Assembly (NCBI RefSeq): GCF_000010345.1
Contig: NC_009663.1
Span: 1,364,001-1,428,000, forward strand
Direction of reading: 5' to 3'
Origin: Sulfurovum sp. NBC37-1
GTDB taxonomy: Bacteria; Campylobacterota; Campylobacteria; Campylobacterales; Sulfurovaceae
DNA length: 64,000 nucleotides
This document shows positions 7,571 through 14,919 of this stretch, in pieces (the stretch's first letter is position 1; the number at the start of each line of letters is the position of its first letter). Both the position numbers and the translations under genes were made by a program. The notes under the pieces are model-generated. The model was not told where the DNA came from and made no database searches. It saw nothing but the letters and a program-made list of their open reading frames with translations.

Positions 7571-9016
7571 TTAAAACCAGCCTCTGAGCATAAGATGCCA
7601 GTACATAGGTTTGAGCATATAGAGGTCGAACGCCCACCAGAACCATCTCGGTGTCGCAGGGTCGAGGAACGGCATGGTCGGAGCAAGGCCGTCATAGTTG
7701 AATTCCGCCATGATGATCTCGCCATATTCCACTTTCAGAGGACAGACCGTATATCCGTCAAACTTCTCTTTCAGCGGTTCGCCGTTGACTGCTGCAAGCA
7801 GGTTGCCCGCAACGATCGGACCGTGGTGTCTTGCAGATCCGCCCGTCTTTCCTTTGGGAATACCACAGACATCCCCTATGCCGAATACATTGGAGTATCT
7901 TCTGTGCTGAAGCGTATATTGATCGACCTCAAGCCAGCCTTTTGCAGACCCTTTCTGCCATCCGAGCTTGGACTCAACAACAGCTTTGGGAGGGGACATC
8001 GGCGGTACGACATGGATAAAGTCATAGTTCATATCCACCATCTCTTTTTTAGTGATCATATCGTACTCACCCAGGTCTTTGTCGTATTCGCCTTTAACCT
8101 CGTACGTTCTTTCAAAGGTCGCTACCTTGTTGGCAACATCCATCGCTACAAGGTTGTGTTTGAATTTGTTGGTGATGGTATCGTACCAGCTCTGCACGTT
8201 CTCAAGCGACTTTGCGATGGTCGGAAGACCAAAGAGTTTTCCGCCGTTCGTAGCGAAGATATAGTTCGCCTCCAGCCCTTCTTTTTTCAAGTGGTCCGCA
8301 CTCAGATAGAGGATCTTCTGCGGTGCCCCGCCGCACTTGATAGGCGTATTGGGCTGGGTATAGATGGCTGTCGGCTTCTTGCCTGAAGCTGCCGCCGCCT
8401 TGAGTTCATTGAACCAGGTCCAGGTGACTTCGCCCCCTTTTGTCGTACCTTTGGCAAGATCGCTCAGGTACACGGAGGAGATCCCATTGGTACCGATATC
8501 CGCTTCCGTCAATCCCTTGATACGGTCATAGTGGTAAACAATACCTGTAGCCACGACCATATAGTCATAGCCTACCTCTTTGCCGCCAACTGTGGTCACT
8601 TTGTTATTGTCGGGATCGAATGTCGCCACTTCATCCTTGATCCAGTTCACGCCCTCGGGAATGAAGTCTTTGTTCGGCTTGACGACATCGTCATGCGTGT
8701 AGAGCCCCGCAGCCATAAATACCTGCCCGGGCTGATAGAGATGTATCTCGTTGGGCGCAATGATGGTGAATTGTGCATTCGGCATCGCTCTGTGCAGTCT
8801 TACCAGCGCCATGATACCTCCGGCACCGCCACCAACGACAAGTACTTTGACATTCTTGTCACTACTTGGTCCCGCCTGTGCCTGGGTAGGAGCGCCCATC
8901 ATCATTGCTGCACCGCCTGTCAGGCCCATCACCTTCAAAGCGTCTCTTCTGCTCATTCCTTCTACAGCGTTCAAGGCCTCGTATGCTATCTTACTTGTTT
9001 CCATTTTGTTAGACAT
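7571..9016 (-). CDS. sqr: Tat-exported sulfide:quinone oxidoreductase (first paralogue)
   Basis: 481 residues. FAD flavoprotein expected to oxidise sulfide to polysulfide/sulfur and reduce quinone. After a 20-residue lead it has a twin-arginine signal, MSRRDALKVMGLTGGAAMMM, then the dinucleotide-binding VLVVGGGAGGIMALVRL. The segments PIKCGGAPQKILYLS, YDFIHVVPPMSPPKAV, LQHRRYSNVFGIGDVCGIPKGKTGGSARHHGP and FDGYTVCPLKVEYGEIIMAEF match the human-type (SQOR-like, type II) SQR pattern. The two redox cysteines would be C in PIKCGG and C in GDVCG; in human SQOR, as I recall it, the second Cys sits one residue earlier (GDC). The C-terminal amphipathic YMLKPMYWHLMLRG is a likely membrane foot. Good ribosome site AAGGAAAACT before the ATG. 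Confidence 0.88.
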   Translation of the reverse strand: MSNKMETSKIAYEALNAVEGMSRRDALKVMGLTGGAAMMMGAPTQAQAGPSSDKNVKVLVVGGGAGGIMALVRLHRAMPNAQFTIIAPNEIHLYQPGQVFMAAGLYTHDDVVKPNKDFIPEGVNWIKDEVATFDPDNNKVTTVGGKEVGYDYMVVATGIVYHYDRIKGLTEADIGTNGISSVYLSDLAKGTTKGGEVTWTWFNELKAAAASGKKPTAIYTQPNTPIKCGGAPQKILYLSADHLKKEGLEANYIFATNGGKLFGLPTIAKSLENVQSWYDTITNKFKHNLVAMDVANKVATFERTYEVKGEYDKDLGEYDMITKKEMVDMNYDFIHVVPPMSPPKAVVESKLGWQKGSAKGWLEVDQYTLQHRRYSNVFGIGDVCGIPKGKTGGSARHHGPIVAGNLLAAVNGEPLKEKFDGYTVCPLKVEYGEIIMAEFNYDGLAPTMPFLDPATPRWFWWAFDLYMLKPMYWHLMLRGWF

Positions 9017-9181
9017 AGTTTTCCTTTTTCAAATTGGTCTTGGTTTATTTTAACATAATTTAAAAAGAGGCAATATCATTAATACGCAAGATTGCTTTCT
9101 ATTAACGTCATAAGAAATATGAATTTAGGCAAGAAAATGTAAAGTATTGGAACTATAAAAAGAAAAAATCATCACAATTTA

Positions 9182-9204
9182 GAAAGTGGGACAGCCCCAC
9201 TTTC
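9182..9204 (-). terminator. Hairpin after the second SQR gene
   Basis: Arms GAAAGTGGG (9182-9190) and CCCACTTTC (9196-9204), loop of 5, just beyond the stop of the minus-strand gene ending at 9216. The T-run on the minus strand is delayed (about 15 bases). The remaining gap up to 9013 is A+T-rich leader for the first SQR gene. Confidence 0.55.
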
Positions 9205-9215
9205 AAGCAGCAAGT

Positions 9216-10697
9216 CTACATCAACCCTCTCATCATTAGATGCCAGTACATAGGTTTGAGCATATAGAGGTCGAATGCCCACCATATCCATCTTGGCTTG
9301 GTGGGATCGAGGAATGGGAATGACGGAGCTACACCGTCAAAATCAAACTCTGCAAGCATGATATCACCGTATTGTGTTTTGAGTGGACATACCGTATATC
9401 CGTCAAACTTCGCTGTGGGTTTTTTCCCGTTCATGACATCAATAAGATTTTCCGTAAGAACCGGTCCGTGGTGTCTTGCTGATCCACCTGTCTTTCCTTT
9501 TGGAATACCGAGAATATCTCCGATTCCGAATACATTTTCATAGCGTCTGTGCTGCAATGTGTACTGGTCACACTCCAACCAGCCTTTTGCGGACCCTTTT
9601 TGCCATCCAAGAGGAGAACTGGCAACCGCATCAACCGGTTTCATCGGTGGAACGACATGGATAAAGTCATACTCCATCTCCACCGTTTCTTTATGGTCGA
9701 TCATATCATATTCGCCAAGATCTTTATCGTATTCACCTTTGGTCTGATATGTATGCTCAAAAGTCGCTATTTTCTTTTCTGCATCGATCTTTCTGAGTAC
9801 ATGGTTCCATTTATCGGTGATATTGCCGTACATCGGTGTCACTTCTTCCACCAGTGTCTTGTTATATCCCGGAAGACCAAAGAGCTTTGTGCCTTTCTTA
9901 CAGAAACTGAACTGTGCATTTTTACTGACATCCGCACCCCCATTTGGACCGTTCCCTCTCAGGTTATCGTCACTCAGGTAGAGGATCTTCTGTGGTGCGC
10001 CACCACATTTGATCGGTGTATCAGGCTGTGTACAGATGACTTTGATCGGGTTTTCCGGCGAAGCCGCTTCTGCTGCCGCCCTCATATCTGTGAACCATTC
10101 CCAGGTAGCGACCCCGCCTCTTGCTGTTCCCTCTACGGGATTGTTGAGATAGACTGAAGAAATACCGTTTTTACCTACCAGGTCAGCACTCATGCCCTCG
10201 ATACCTTCATAATTATAGGCAAGACCTGTTGCAACTACCAAAAAGTCGTAAGGAATATCACCATTTTTCGCTGTCGTTACTTTATTGTTGTCAGGATCGA
10301 ATACCGTCACTTCATCTTTCACCCACGTAACACCATCCGGTACAAGATCGGCATTGCTGTGCTGAATATCACTCTCTTTATAGAGCCCTGCCGCCATAAA
10401 TACCTGGCCCGGCTGGTAAAGATGTGTCTCATTGGGAGCGATCAGTGTGATCTCGGCATTCGATGCCGCTTTTCTCAATCTTGCTGCCGCCATGATACCG
10501 CCGGCACCACCACCTACGATAACGATCTTGGCTTTTTTGTCACTGCTTGGCCCGGCTTCCGCCTGCGTAGGAGCACCCATCATCATTGCTGCACCGCCTG
10601 TCAGTCCCATAACCTTCAGCGCATCTCTTCTGCTCATACCCTCAGCAAGGTTTAACGCATCATATGCAATCTTGCTTGATTCTATTTTCTTAGACAT
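9216..10697 (-). CDS. sqr: Tat-exported SQR-family flavoprotein (second paralogue, altered cysteines)
   Basis: 493 residues, highly similar to the neighbouring SQR from the signal (MSRRDALKVMGLTGGAAMMM) to the C-terminus (YMLKPMYWHLMMRG), so an old tandem duplication. FAD motif IVIVGGGAGGIMAAARL and the first redox cysteine PIKCGGAPQKILYLS are kept. The segment that has GDVCGIPKG in the sister reads GDILGIPKG here, so the second cysteine is missing at that place; new cysteines occur in WLECDQYTLQHRRY about 17 residues earlier, in VICTQPD and in FSFCKKG. It may use another cysteine pair, another substrate, or be less active. Ribosome site AAGGAAGAAT before the ATG; its own leader contains a long inverted repeat. 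Confidence 0.85.
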   Translation of the reverse strand: MSKKIESSKIAYDALNLAEGMSRRDALKVMGLTGGAAMMMGAPTQAEAGPSSDKKAKIVIVGGGAGGIMAAARLRKAASNAEITLIAPNETHLYQPGQVFMAAGLYKESDIQHSNADLVPDGVTWVKDEVTVFDPDNNKVTTAKNGDIPYDFLVVATGLAYNYEGIEGMSADLVGKNGISSVYLNNPVEGTARGGVATWEWFTDMRAAAEAASPENPIKVICTQPDTPIKCGGAPQKILYLSDDNLRGNGPNGGADVSKNAQFSFCKKGTKLFGLPGYNKTLVEEVTPMYGNITDKWNHVLRKIDAEKKIATFEHTYQTKGEYDKDLGEYDMIDHKETVEMEYDFIHVVPPMKPVDAVASSPLGWQKGSAKGWLECDQYTLQHRRYENVFGIGDILGIPKGKTGGSARHHGPVLTENLIDVMNGKKPTAKFDGYTVCPLKTQYGDIMLAEFDFDGVAPSFPFLDPTKPRWIWWAFDLYMLKPMYWHLMMRGLM

Positions 10698-10730
10698 ATT
10701 CTTCCTTATTTCTTAAAATTAAAAATCAGG

Positions 10731-10789
10731 ATTATTATAAATTTTTTACAATTTAATCAAGCTGAATTTTTGTAAAAAATTATAATAAT
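10731..10789. promoter_or_regulatory. Long A+T inverted repeat upstream of the second SQR gene
   Basis: Left arm 10731-10751 and right arm 10770-10789 pair over 20 bases with one unpaired A (right arm TTGTAAAAAATTATAATAAT), spacer 18. It lies 34-92 bases before the SQR start and about 100 bases before the divergent small membrane gene. It could be an operator for two sites or a cruciform; the lack of G+C makes termination unlikely. Confidence 0.5.
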
Positions 10790-10891
10790 TATTTGCAAAG
10801 ATAATAATTTAAAAACACTGAAAATATTCTTACTCATTTCTAAATTCTTTTTGTTATGATTAGAGCATTATTTTTTACCAAGGAATACATT

Positions 10892-11116
10892 GTGAAAAAA
10901 GAGCTGATTATTTTTGTAAGTATATTTCTGGTTTTGGCAATAGGAATGCATTTCAAAGAATGGACTTCCCACCCGCTAGACCATTTGATGGCACTCCCTG
11001 ATGCAGGAGCCTACGGATTAGGACCTATGCATCCATTGATCTTTACCTTGATCATCTATATCATCATCGCCGTACCGAGGGGGCTTGTCAAGTTGTTTCA
11101 AAAATCGTCTCGGTAG
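10892..11116 (+). CDS. Small two-TM membrane protein of unknown function
   Basis: 74 residues from the GTG at 10892, preferred over the ATG at 10856 because AAGGAATACATT supplies a ribosome site 8 bases away and the ATG lies inside a TATGAT -10-like box. Layout: basic start VKKEL, helix IIFVSIFLVLAIGM, a loop with HFKEWTSHPLDHLMALPDAGAYGLGPMHP, helix LIFTLIIYIIIAVPRGLV and a basic tail. The loop is rich in His, Pro and Gly. I do not recognise the family. It lies between the SQR pair and the pqi operon on its own. Confidence 0.65.
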   Translation: MKKELIIFVSIFLVLAIGMHFKEWTSHPLDHLMALPDAGAYGLGPMHPLIFTLIIYIIIAVPRGLVKLFQKSSR

Positions 11117-11203
11117 ATTTGAAATTCTTCGTATTCATACGGAATTCACTTAACCTATAAGCAAAGTGATGATATCCTATCATTAAAAAAAGTATGGATC
11201 TTA

Positions 11204-11836
11204 ATGAGCACACACTACCACATCTGCCATGAATGTGACGAAATCAGCAAGATCAGTACACCCAACAGGCCGGGCAGATACAAGTGTCCGAACTGCGGTA
11301 CAAAGCTTTATACCTACAAACCCGGTATGGTGGAAAAACTCTATGCTTACAACCTTGCGGCACTTTTTCTCTTCATCATAACGAACTATTTTCCTTTTTT
11401 AAGTTTTCATGTGGCAGGTAACAGTTCCCATGCCAATTTTGCGACCAGTATCTATTATCTTTTCCAGGATGAAGAGTGGATGATGGGAACGGCGATCCTG
11501 CTGACGACTATTGTCGTTCCTCTCTTCCGTATCCTTCTCTACTGCGTTCTGTTCGGCTCACTCTATCACGGTTTCCTGCCGCGCTATGCGACGCAAATGC
11601 TCAAACTGCTGGAAAAACTGCTTCCCTGGGGCATGCTGGATGTCCTCTTTCTTGGCATACTCGTCTCTATTGTAAAACTGGTTAAAATGGGGACGATCAT
11701 CCCCGGTACCTCACTCTGGGCATTTATGCTGATGGTCCTGATCATGGCTGCTTCACAATCTATCTTCGATCCGCATCAGGTTTGGGAGCGCATTGGTGAC
11801 CGTAAACGCCTTGAGCGTCAAAAGGTACAGTCATGA
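11204..11836 (+). CDS. pqiA: PqiA-type membrane protein, first half
   Basis: 210 residues: an N-terminal zinc ribbon CHEC...CPNC (residues 8-36, HICHECDEISKI and YKCPNCGTKLY) and one PqiA module of four transmembrane helices, including the typical ATSIYYLFQDEEWMMGTAILLTTIVVPLFRI and KLLPWGMLDVLFLGILVSIVKL. E. coli PqiA (about 417 residues) contains two such ribbon plus four-helix modules; here they are two genes. PqiA is the inner-membrane partner of the MCE protein PqiB in intermembrane lipid transport. The stop overlaps the next start (ATGA, 11833-11836). Confidence 0.9.
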   Translation: MSTHYHICHECDEISKISTPNRPGRYKCPNCGTKLYTYKPGMVEKLYAYNLAALFLFIITNYFPFLSFHVAGNSSHANFATSIYYLFQDEEWMMGTAILLTTIVVPLFRILLYCVLFGSLYHGFLPRYATQMLKLLEKLLPWGMLDVLFLGILVSIVKLVKMGTIIPGTSLWAFMLMVLIMAASQSIFDPHQVWERIGDRKRLERQKVQS

Positions 11837-12462
11837 GAGCGATAGAAAGGGGGTTGACCGACTGCCCCGTATGCCAAGCTATTGTCAAAGTGCCCATGGC
11901 AGGTACGGATGATGTAGCTTACTGTTCCCGCTGTGACAGTGAAGTCCATATCCGAAAGCCCGATGCCATCCAGAAAACATGGGCTTATCTGCTTGCCAGT
12001 ATCGTCTTTTTCATTCCCGCGAATGTACTGCCCATGATGCATGTTGCTACTTTTGCGGGTACGGAATCCGATACGATCATGAGCGGCGTACTGTACTTTA
12101 TTGATACGGGTGCCTACCTTATCGCGTTCGTCATTTTCACGGCAAGTATCTTTGTACCAATTTTGAAGATACTCATTCTGATCTATCTGCTCATCTCAGT
12201 GCAAAAAAGTTCATGTCAGCACCGTAAAAGAAGAAAAAAGCTGTATGTGCTTACAGAGGTCATCGGACGATGGTCCATGGTCGATGTTTATGTCGTGGGA
12301 ACCATGGTCGCGCTGGTCCACTTTGGGGCGCTGACAGAGATCAAACCCGGTATGGGTGCCAATTTCTTTTTGCTGGTCGTCATCATGACCATGCTCTCAG
12401 CCATGTCGTTCGACCCGAAACTGATCTGGGACAATACAAAGGAGTGTAATGCAAGACAATAA
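11833..12462 (+). CDS. pqiA: PqiA-type membrane protein, second half
   Basis: 209 residues, the second PqiA module: zinc ribbon CPVC...CSRC (residues 12-36), then four transmembrane helices with VLPMMHVATFAGTESDTIMSGVLYFIDTGAYLIAFVIFTASIFVPILKI and EVIGRWSMVDVYVVGTMVALVHFG, which keep the GRWSMVD signature of the family. Overlaps the preceding gene by 4 bases and the following PqiB gene by 14, so the three are surely translated together. Presumably it pairs with the first half to rebuild a full PqiA. Confidence 0.9.
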   Translation: MRAIERGLTDCPVCQAIVKVPMAGTDDVAYCSRCDSEVHIRKPDAIQKTWAYLLASIVFFIPANVLPMMHVATFAGTESDTIMSGVLYFIDTGAYLIAFVIFTASIFVPILKILILIYLLISVQKSSCQHRKRRKKLYVLTEVIGRWSMVDVYVVGTMVALVHFGALTEIKPGMGANFFLLVVIMTMLSAMSFDPKLIWDNTKECNARQ

Positions 12463-14050
12463 TAACGATGATCTCTCAAATGTGGAAATAGAGGAAGCCG
12501 TATGGCAGAAGAAACGCAAAGCGATCTCGACTGTATGGATCGTACCGATCGTTGCTCTGATCGTCGGAGCATGGCTGATCATTCAGAGTATCAATGCAAA
12601 AGGTCCGGTCATCCACATCACCTTCAAATCGGCTGAAGGAGTAATTGCCGGAAAAACCGTTATCAAATACAAAGATATCGAGGTGGGAAAAGTCATCAAT
12701 GTGGATTTCAGCAAAGACCTCTCCCAGGTGATCATCACGGCAGAAATGAAAAAGAACATGAGGCCCTACCTGACTGAAAAAACTAGATTCTGGGTCATGA
12801 AAGCCAGAATCTCAGCCAATCAGGTGGAAGGTCTCGAAACACTTCTCTCCGGTGTCTATATTGTGATGGATCCCAAAAAAGGAAAAGAGTCCACCCGGAA
12901 GTTCAAAGGCCTTGACATTATTCCTCCTGTCCCTGCAGATGAAAAAGGAACGCAGTATATACTGAAAGCACAGGATATCGGCTCAATCGATATCGGTTCT
13001 CCCATTTACTACAAAAAACTTCCTGCAGGAAGCGTTAGTGCCTATCATCTCTCTCATGACGGGAGAGAAGTCGACATCGAAGTATTCATCAAGGCACCGT
13101 ACGACAAACTTATCAACAACCAGACACGCTTCTGGAACGCCAGTGGTATCAGTGCTTCACTCAGTGCCAATGGTGTGGACATACGTACCGAATCACTCAC
13201 TGCCATCCTTTCGGGAGGTCTTTCTTTTGATAATTTCCGTCAACAGGGAACAGTAAAGAAGGTAAAACCCAATCATGTATTCACCCTGTACAACACAATG
13301 AAAGAGGCACAAAAAAGGCATTATCAGCGCGAACTTTTCTTCTGGGTCTACTTTGACAGCAGCATTCGTGGGCTCTCTGTCGGTGCACCGGTAGAGTTCC
13401 GTGGCGTGAATATCGGTGAAGTCGTCGACTTTTCACTGGTCGGTAATGCCTATGATGCCCATTTCAGGATCCCCATACTGATCAAGATCGAACCGGAGCG
13501 TTTTACGATCATGCATCGTGAAAAGAATGCATCCAACGGTGTCAATCCGGCTATTTTGAAGAAACTGATAGAGAACGGGTTCAGAGCGCAGCTTAAAAGT
13601 GGTAATCTCATTACCGGCGAGCTGTACGTCAACCTCGACATGTACAAAGATTTACCGGCAGCAACACTTAAACAGGAGAACGGACTCTATGTCATTCCTA
13701 CCGTACCCGGAACCATTGAAACACTCAAAAGCGACCTGAAAACCGTTCTTGACAAAATCGCTTCCGTACCGTTCGAAGAGATAGGAAAAGAACTTCGGGA
13801 TACACTTAAAGAGCTCAGAACCGGTACACTGCCGCAGCTCAATGCCACCATCAAAAGTACGGACAACATGATGAAAGGTGCCGGTTCCAGCATGCAGGCC
13901 CTGCAGCAGAATTATCTCGACTCCAATGCCCAGATCAACAAGAAGATCATCAGGTTGCTCGATGAAATGACCAAAACCAGCCGTTCCATAAAGAACCTGA
14001 CCGATTATCTCGAGCGACATCCGGAATCACTCATACAAGGAAAAAAATAG
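12449..14050 (+). CDS. pqiB: PqiB-type MCE protein (three MCE domains)
   Basis: 533 residues, near the 546 of E. coli PqiB. One N-terminal inner-membrane helix (about 27-45, STVWIVPIVALIVGAWLII) is followed by MCE domains beginning near residues 48 (PVIHITFKSAEGVIAGKTVIKYKDIEVGKV), 163 (QDIGSIDIGSPIYYKKLPAGSV) and 285 (SIRGLSVGAPVEFRGVNIGEV), then a long C-terminal helical needle from about residue 410 (TLKSDLKTVLDKIASVPFEEIGKELRD onward). PqiB hexamers form a periplasmic tube between membranes. Operon partner of the PqiA halves and the PqiC-like lipoprotein. Confidence 0.93.
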   Translation: MQDNNNDDLSNVEIEEAVWQKKRKAISTVWIVPIVALIVGAWLIIQSINAKGPVIHITFKSAEGVIAGKTVIKYKDIEVGKVINVDFSKDLSQVIITAEMKKNMRPYLTEKTRFWVMKARISANQVEGLETLLSGVYIVMDPKKGKESTRKFKGLDIIPPVPADEKGTQYILKAQDIGSIDIGSPIYYKKLPAGSVSAYHLSHDGREVDIEVFIKAPYDKLINNQTRFWNASGISASLSANGVDIRTESLTAILSGGLSFDNFRQQGTVKKVKPNHVFTLYNTMKEAQKRHYQRELFFWVYFDSSIRGLSVGAPVEFRGVNIGEVVDFSLVGNAYDAHFRIPILIKIEPERFTIMHREKNASNGVNPAILKKLIENGFRAQLKSGNLITGELYVNLDMYKDLPAATLKQENGLYVIPTVPGTIETLKSDLKTVLDKIASVPFEEIGKELRDTLKELRTGTLPQLNATIKSTDNMMKGAGSSMQALQQNYLDSNAQINKKIIRLLDEMTKTSRSIKNLTDYLERHPESLIQGKK

Positions 14051-14629
14051 ATGAAAAAAAACATAGCCATACTTCTCATTGCACTGGGTCTTCTGAGCGG
14101 CTGCAGCAGCAAATCGGATTTCTACCAGCTGCACCCCAAAAGTGCTCCGCAGGCAGACAGTATCAAAAGCAAAAGAGCAACGGTCATCGGTATCGCCGAA
14201 GTCGAAGTGGCCGAGTACCTTAGAAAATCAGAGGTTGTTACAAGACTGAGTGCAGGCCGTGTCAATGTACATGACAAAGCACTCTGGGCAGGTTCACTTG
14301 CACAGAACATTCAAACTGTTCTTGCACACAATATTTCCACCCTCCTTCCACACTATACCTTCCTGACCTCCCCATGGGAAGAACCCATTGACGACAAGTA
14401 CCGTATCTATGTCACCATTGACCGTTTCGACGGCTATGAGAACGGCAAGGTCACCCTTCAGGGACGCTGGAGCCTCGTGGACAAAGCGCAGAACAGTGTA
14501 CTCTACAGTGAATCTGTAAACTATACTGCCCAGGGAGGCAAAACACTTGACGAAATCGTCGACACCCAAAGCCGCCTGATCGACAGGCTCAGCAGACGTA
14601 TCGCATCCAGGATACGCACACGTATATAA
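14051..14629 (+). CDS. pqiC: PqiC-like outer-membrane lipoprotein (DUF330/ABC-type auxiliary)
   Basis: 192 residues starting right after the pqiB stop. The lipobox LGLLSGCSS (Cys about 18) marks a lipoprotein. FYQLHPKS near the N-terminus and the paired beta-sheet features IGIAEVEVAEYLRKSEVVTRLSAGRVNVHDKALWAGSLAQNIQTVLAHNI are the PqiC/YmbA family pattern. It should sit in the inner leaflet of the outer membrane and dock the end of the PqiB tube. Last gene of the operon; a weak hairpin CTATTG/CAATAG (about 14660-14678) with T6 behind it may terminate transcription. Confidence 0.9.
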   Translation: MKKNIAILLIALGLLSGCSSKSDFYQLHPKSAPQADSIKSKRATVIGIAEVEVAEYLRKSEVVTRLSAGRVNVHDKALWAGSLAQNIQTVLAHNISTLLPHYTFLTSPWEEPIDDKYRIYVTIDRFDGYENGKVTLQGRWSLVDKAQNSVLYSESVNYTAQGGKTLDEIVDTQSRLIDRLSRRIASRIRTRI

Positions 14630-14689
14630 AGAGGACATCGAATATACAAGATAGGAGTCTATTGCGAAAATTCAATAGGCACTATTTTT

Positions 14690-14858
14690 TAAACCCGGAT
14701 TTTGTAATAGAATCGCAAGAAATGTATCAAGTGCTTGGCTATGGGTGTTTGCAAAAAATTTGAGTTTAACCAATAGGTTAATCGATGGTTTTTTGTGAAT
14801 GACCATAGTGCAATGACTGATGCAAGTTCTGTGATTTCTATTGCAAAATCCGGGTTAA
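14690..14858. mobile_element. MITE-like non-coding palindromic element
   Basis: The segment folds back on itself over its entire length. Ends AACCCGGATTTTG (14692-14704) and its mirrored copy CAAAATCCGGGTT (14844-14856), internal pairs such as CTATGG (14739-14744) with CCATAG (14803-14808), and a centre TTAACC-AATA-GGTTAA (14766-14781) all share the same axis near 14773.5. There is no plausible gene inside. Size of about 170 bases, terminal inverted repeats and placement between the convergent pqi operon and FccB-like gene fit a miniature inverted-repeat transposable element; the parent transposon is not in the window. Confidence 0.65.
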
Positions 14859-14919
14859 ACAAAATACACAACTACAGGCACTCCTACCTACATAAAATCC
14901 CAAAAACGCTGAAAAAGTG

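Noticed and set aside
14689-14871. A 60-codon open frame on the minus strand across the intergenic region after pqiC
   Set aside because: It lies almost entirely within the self-complementary MITE-like element, has no ribosome site and its sequence follows from the palindrome.
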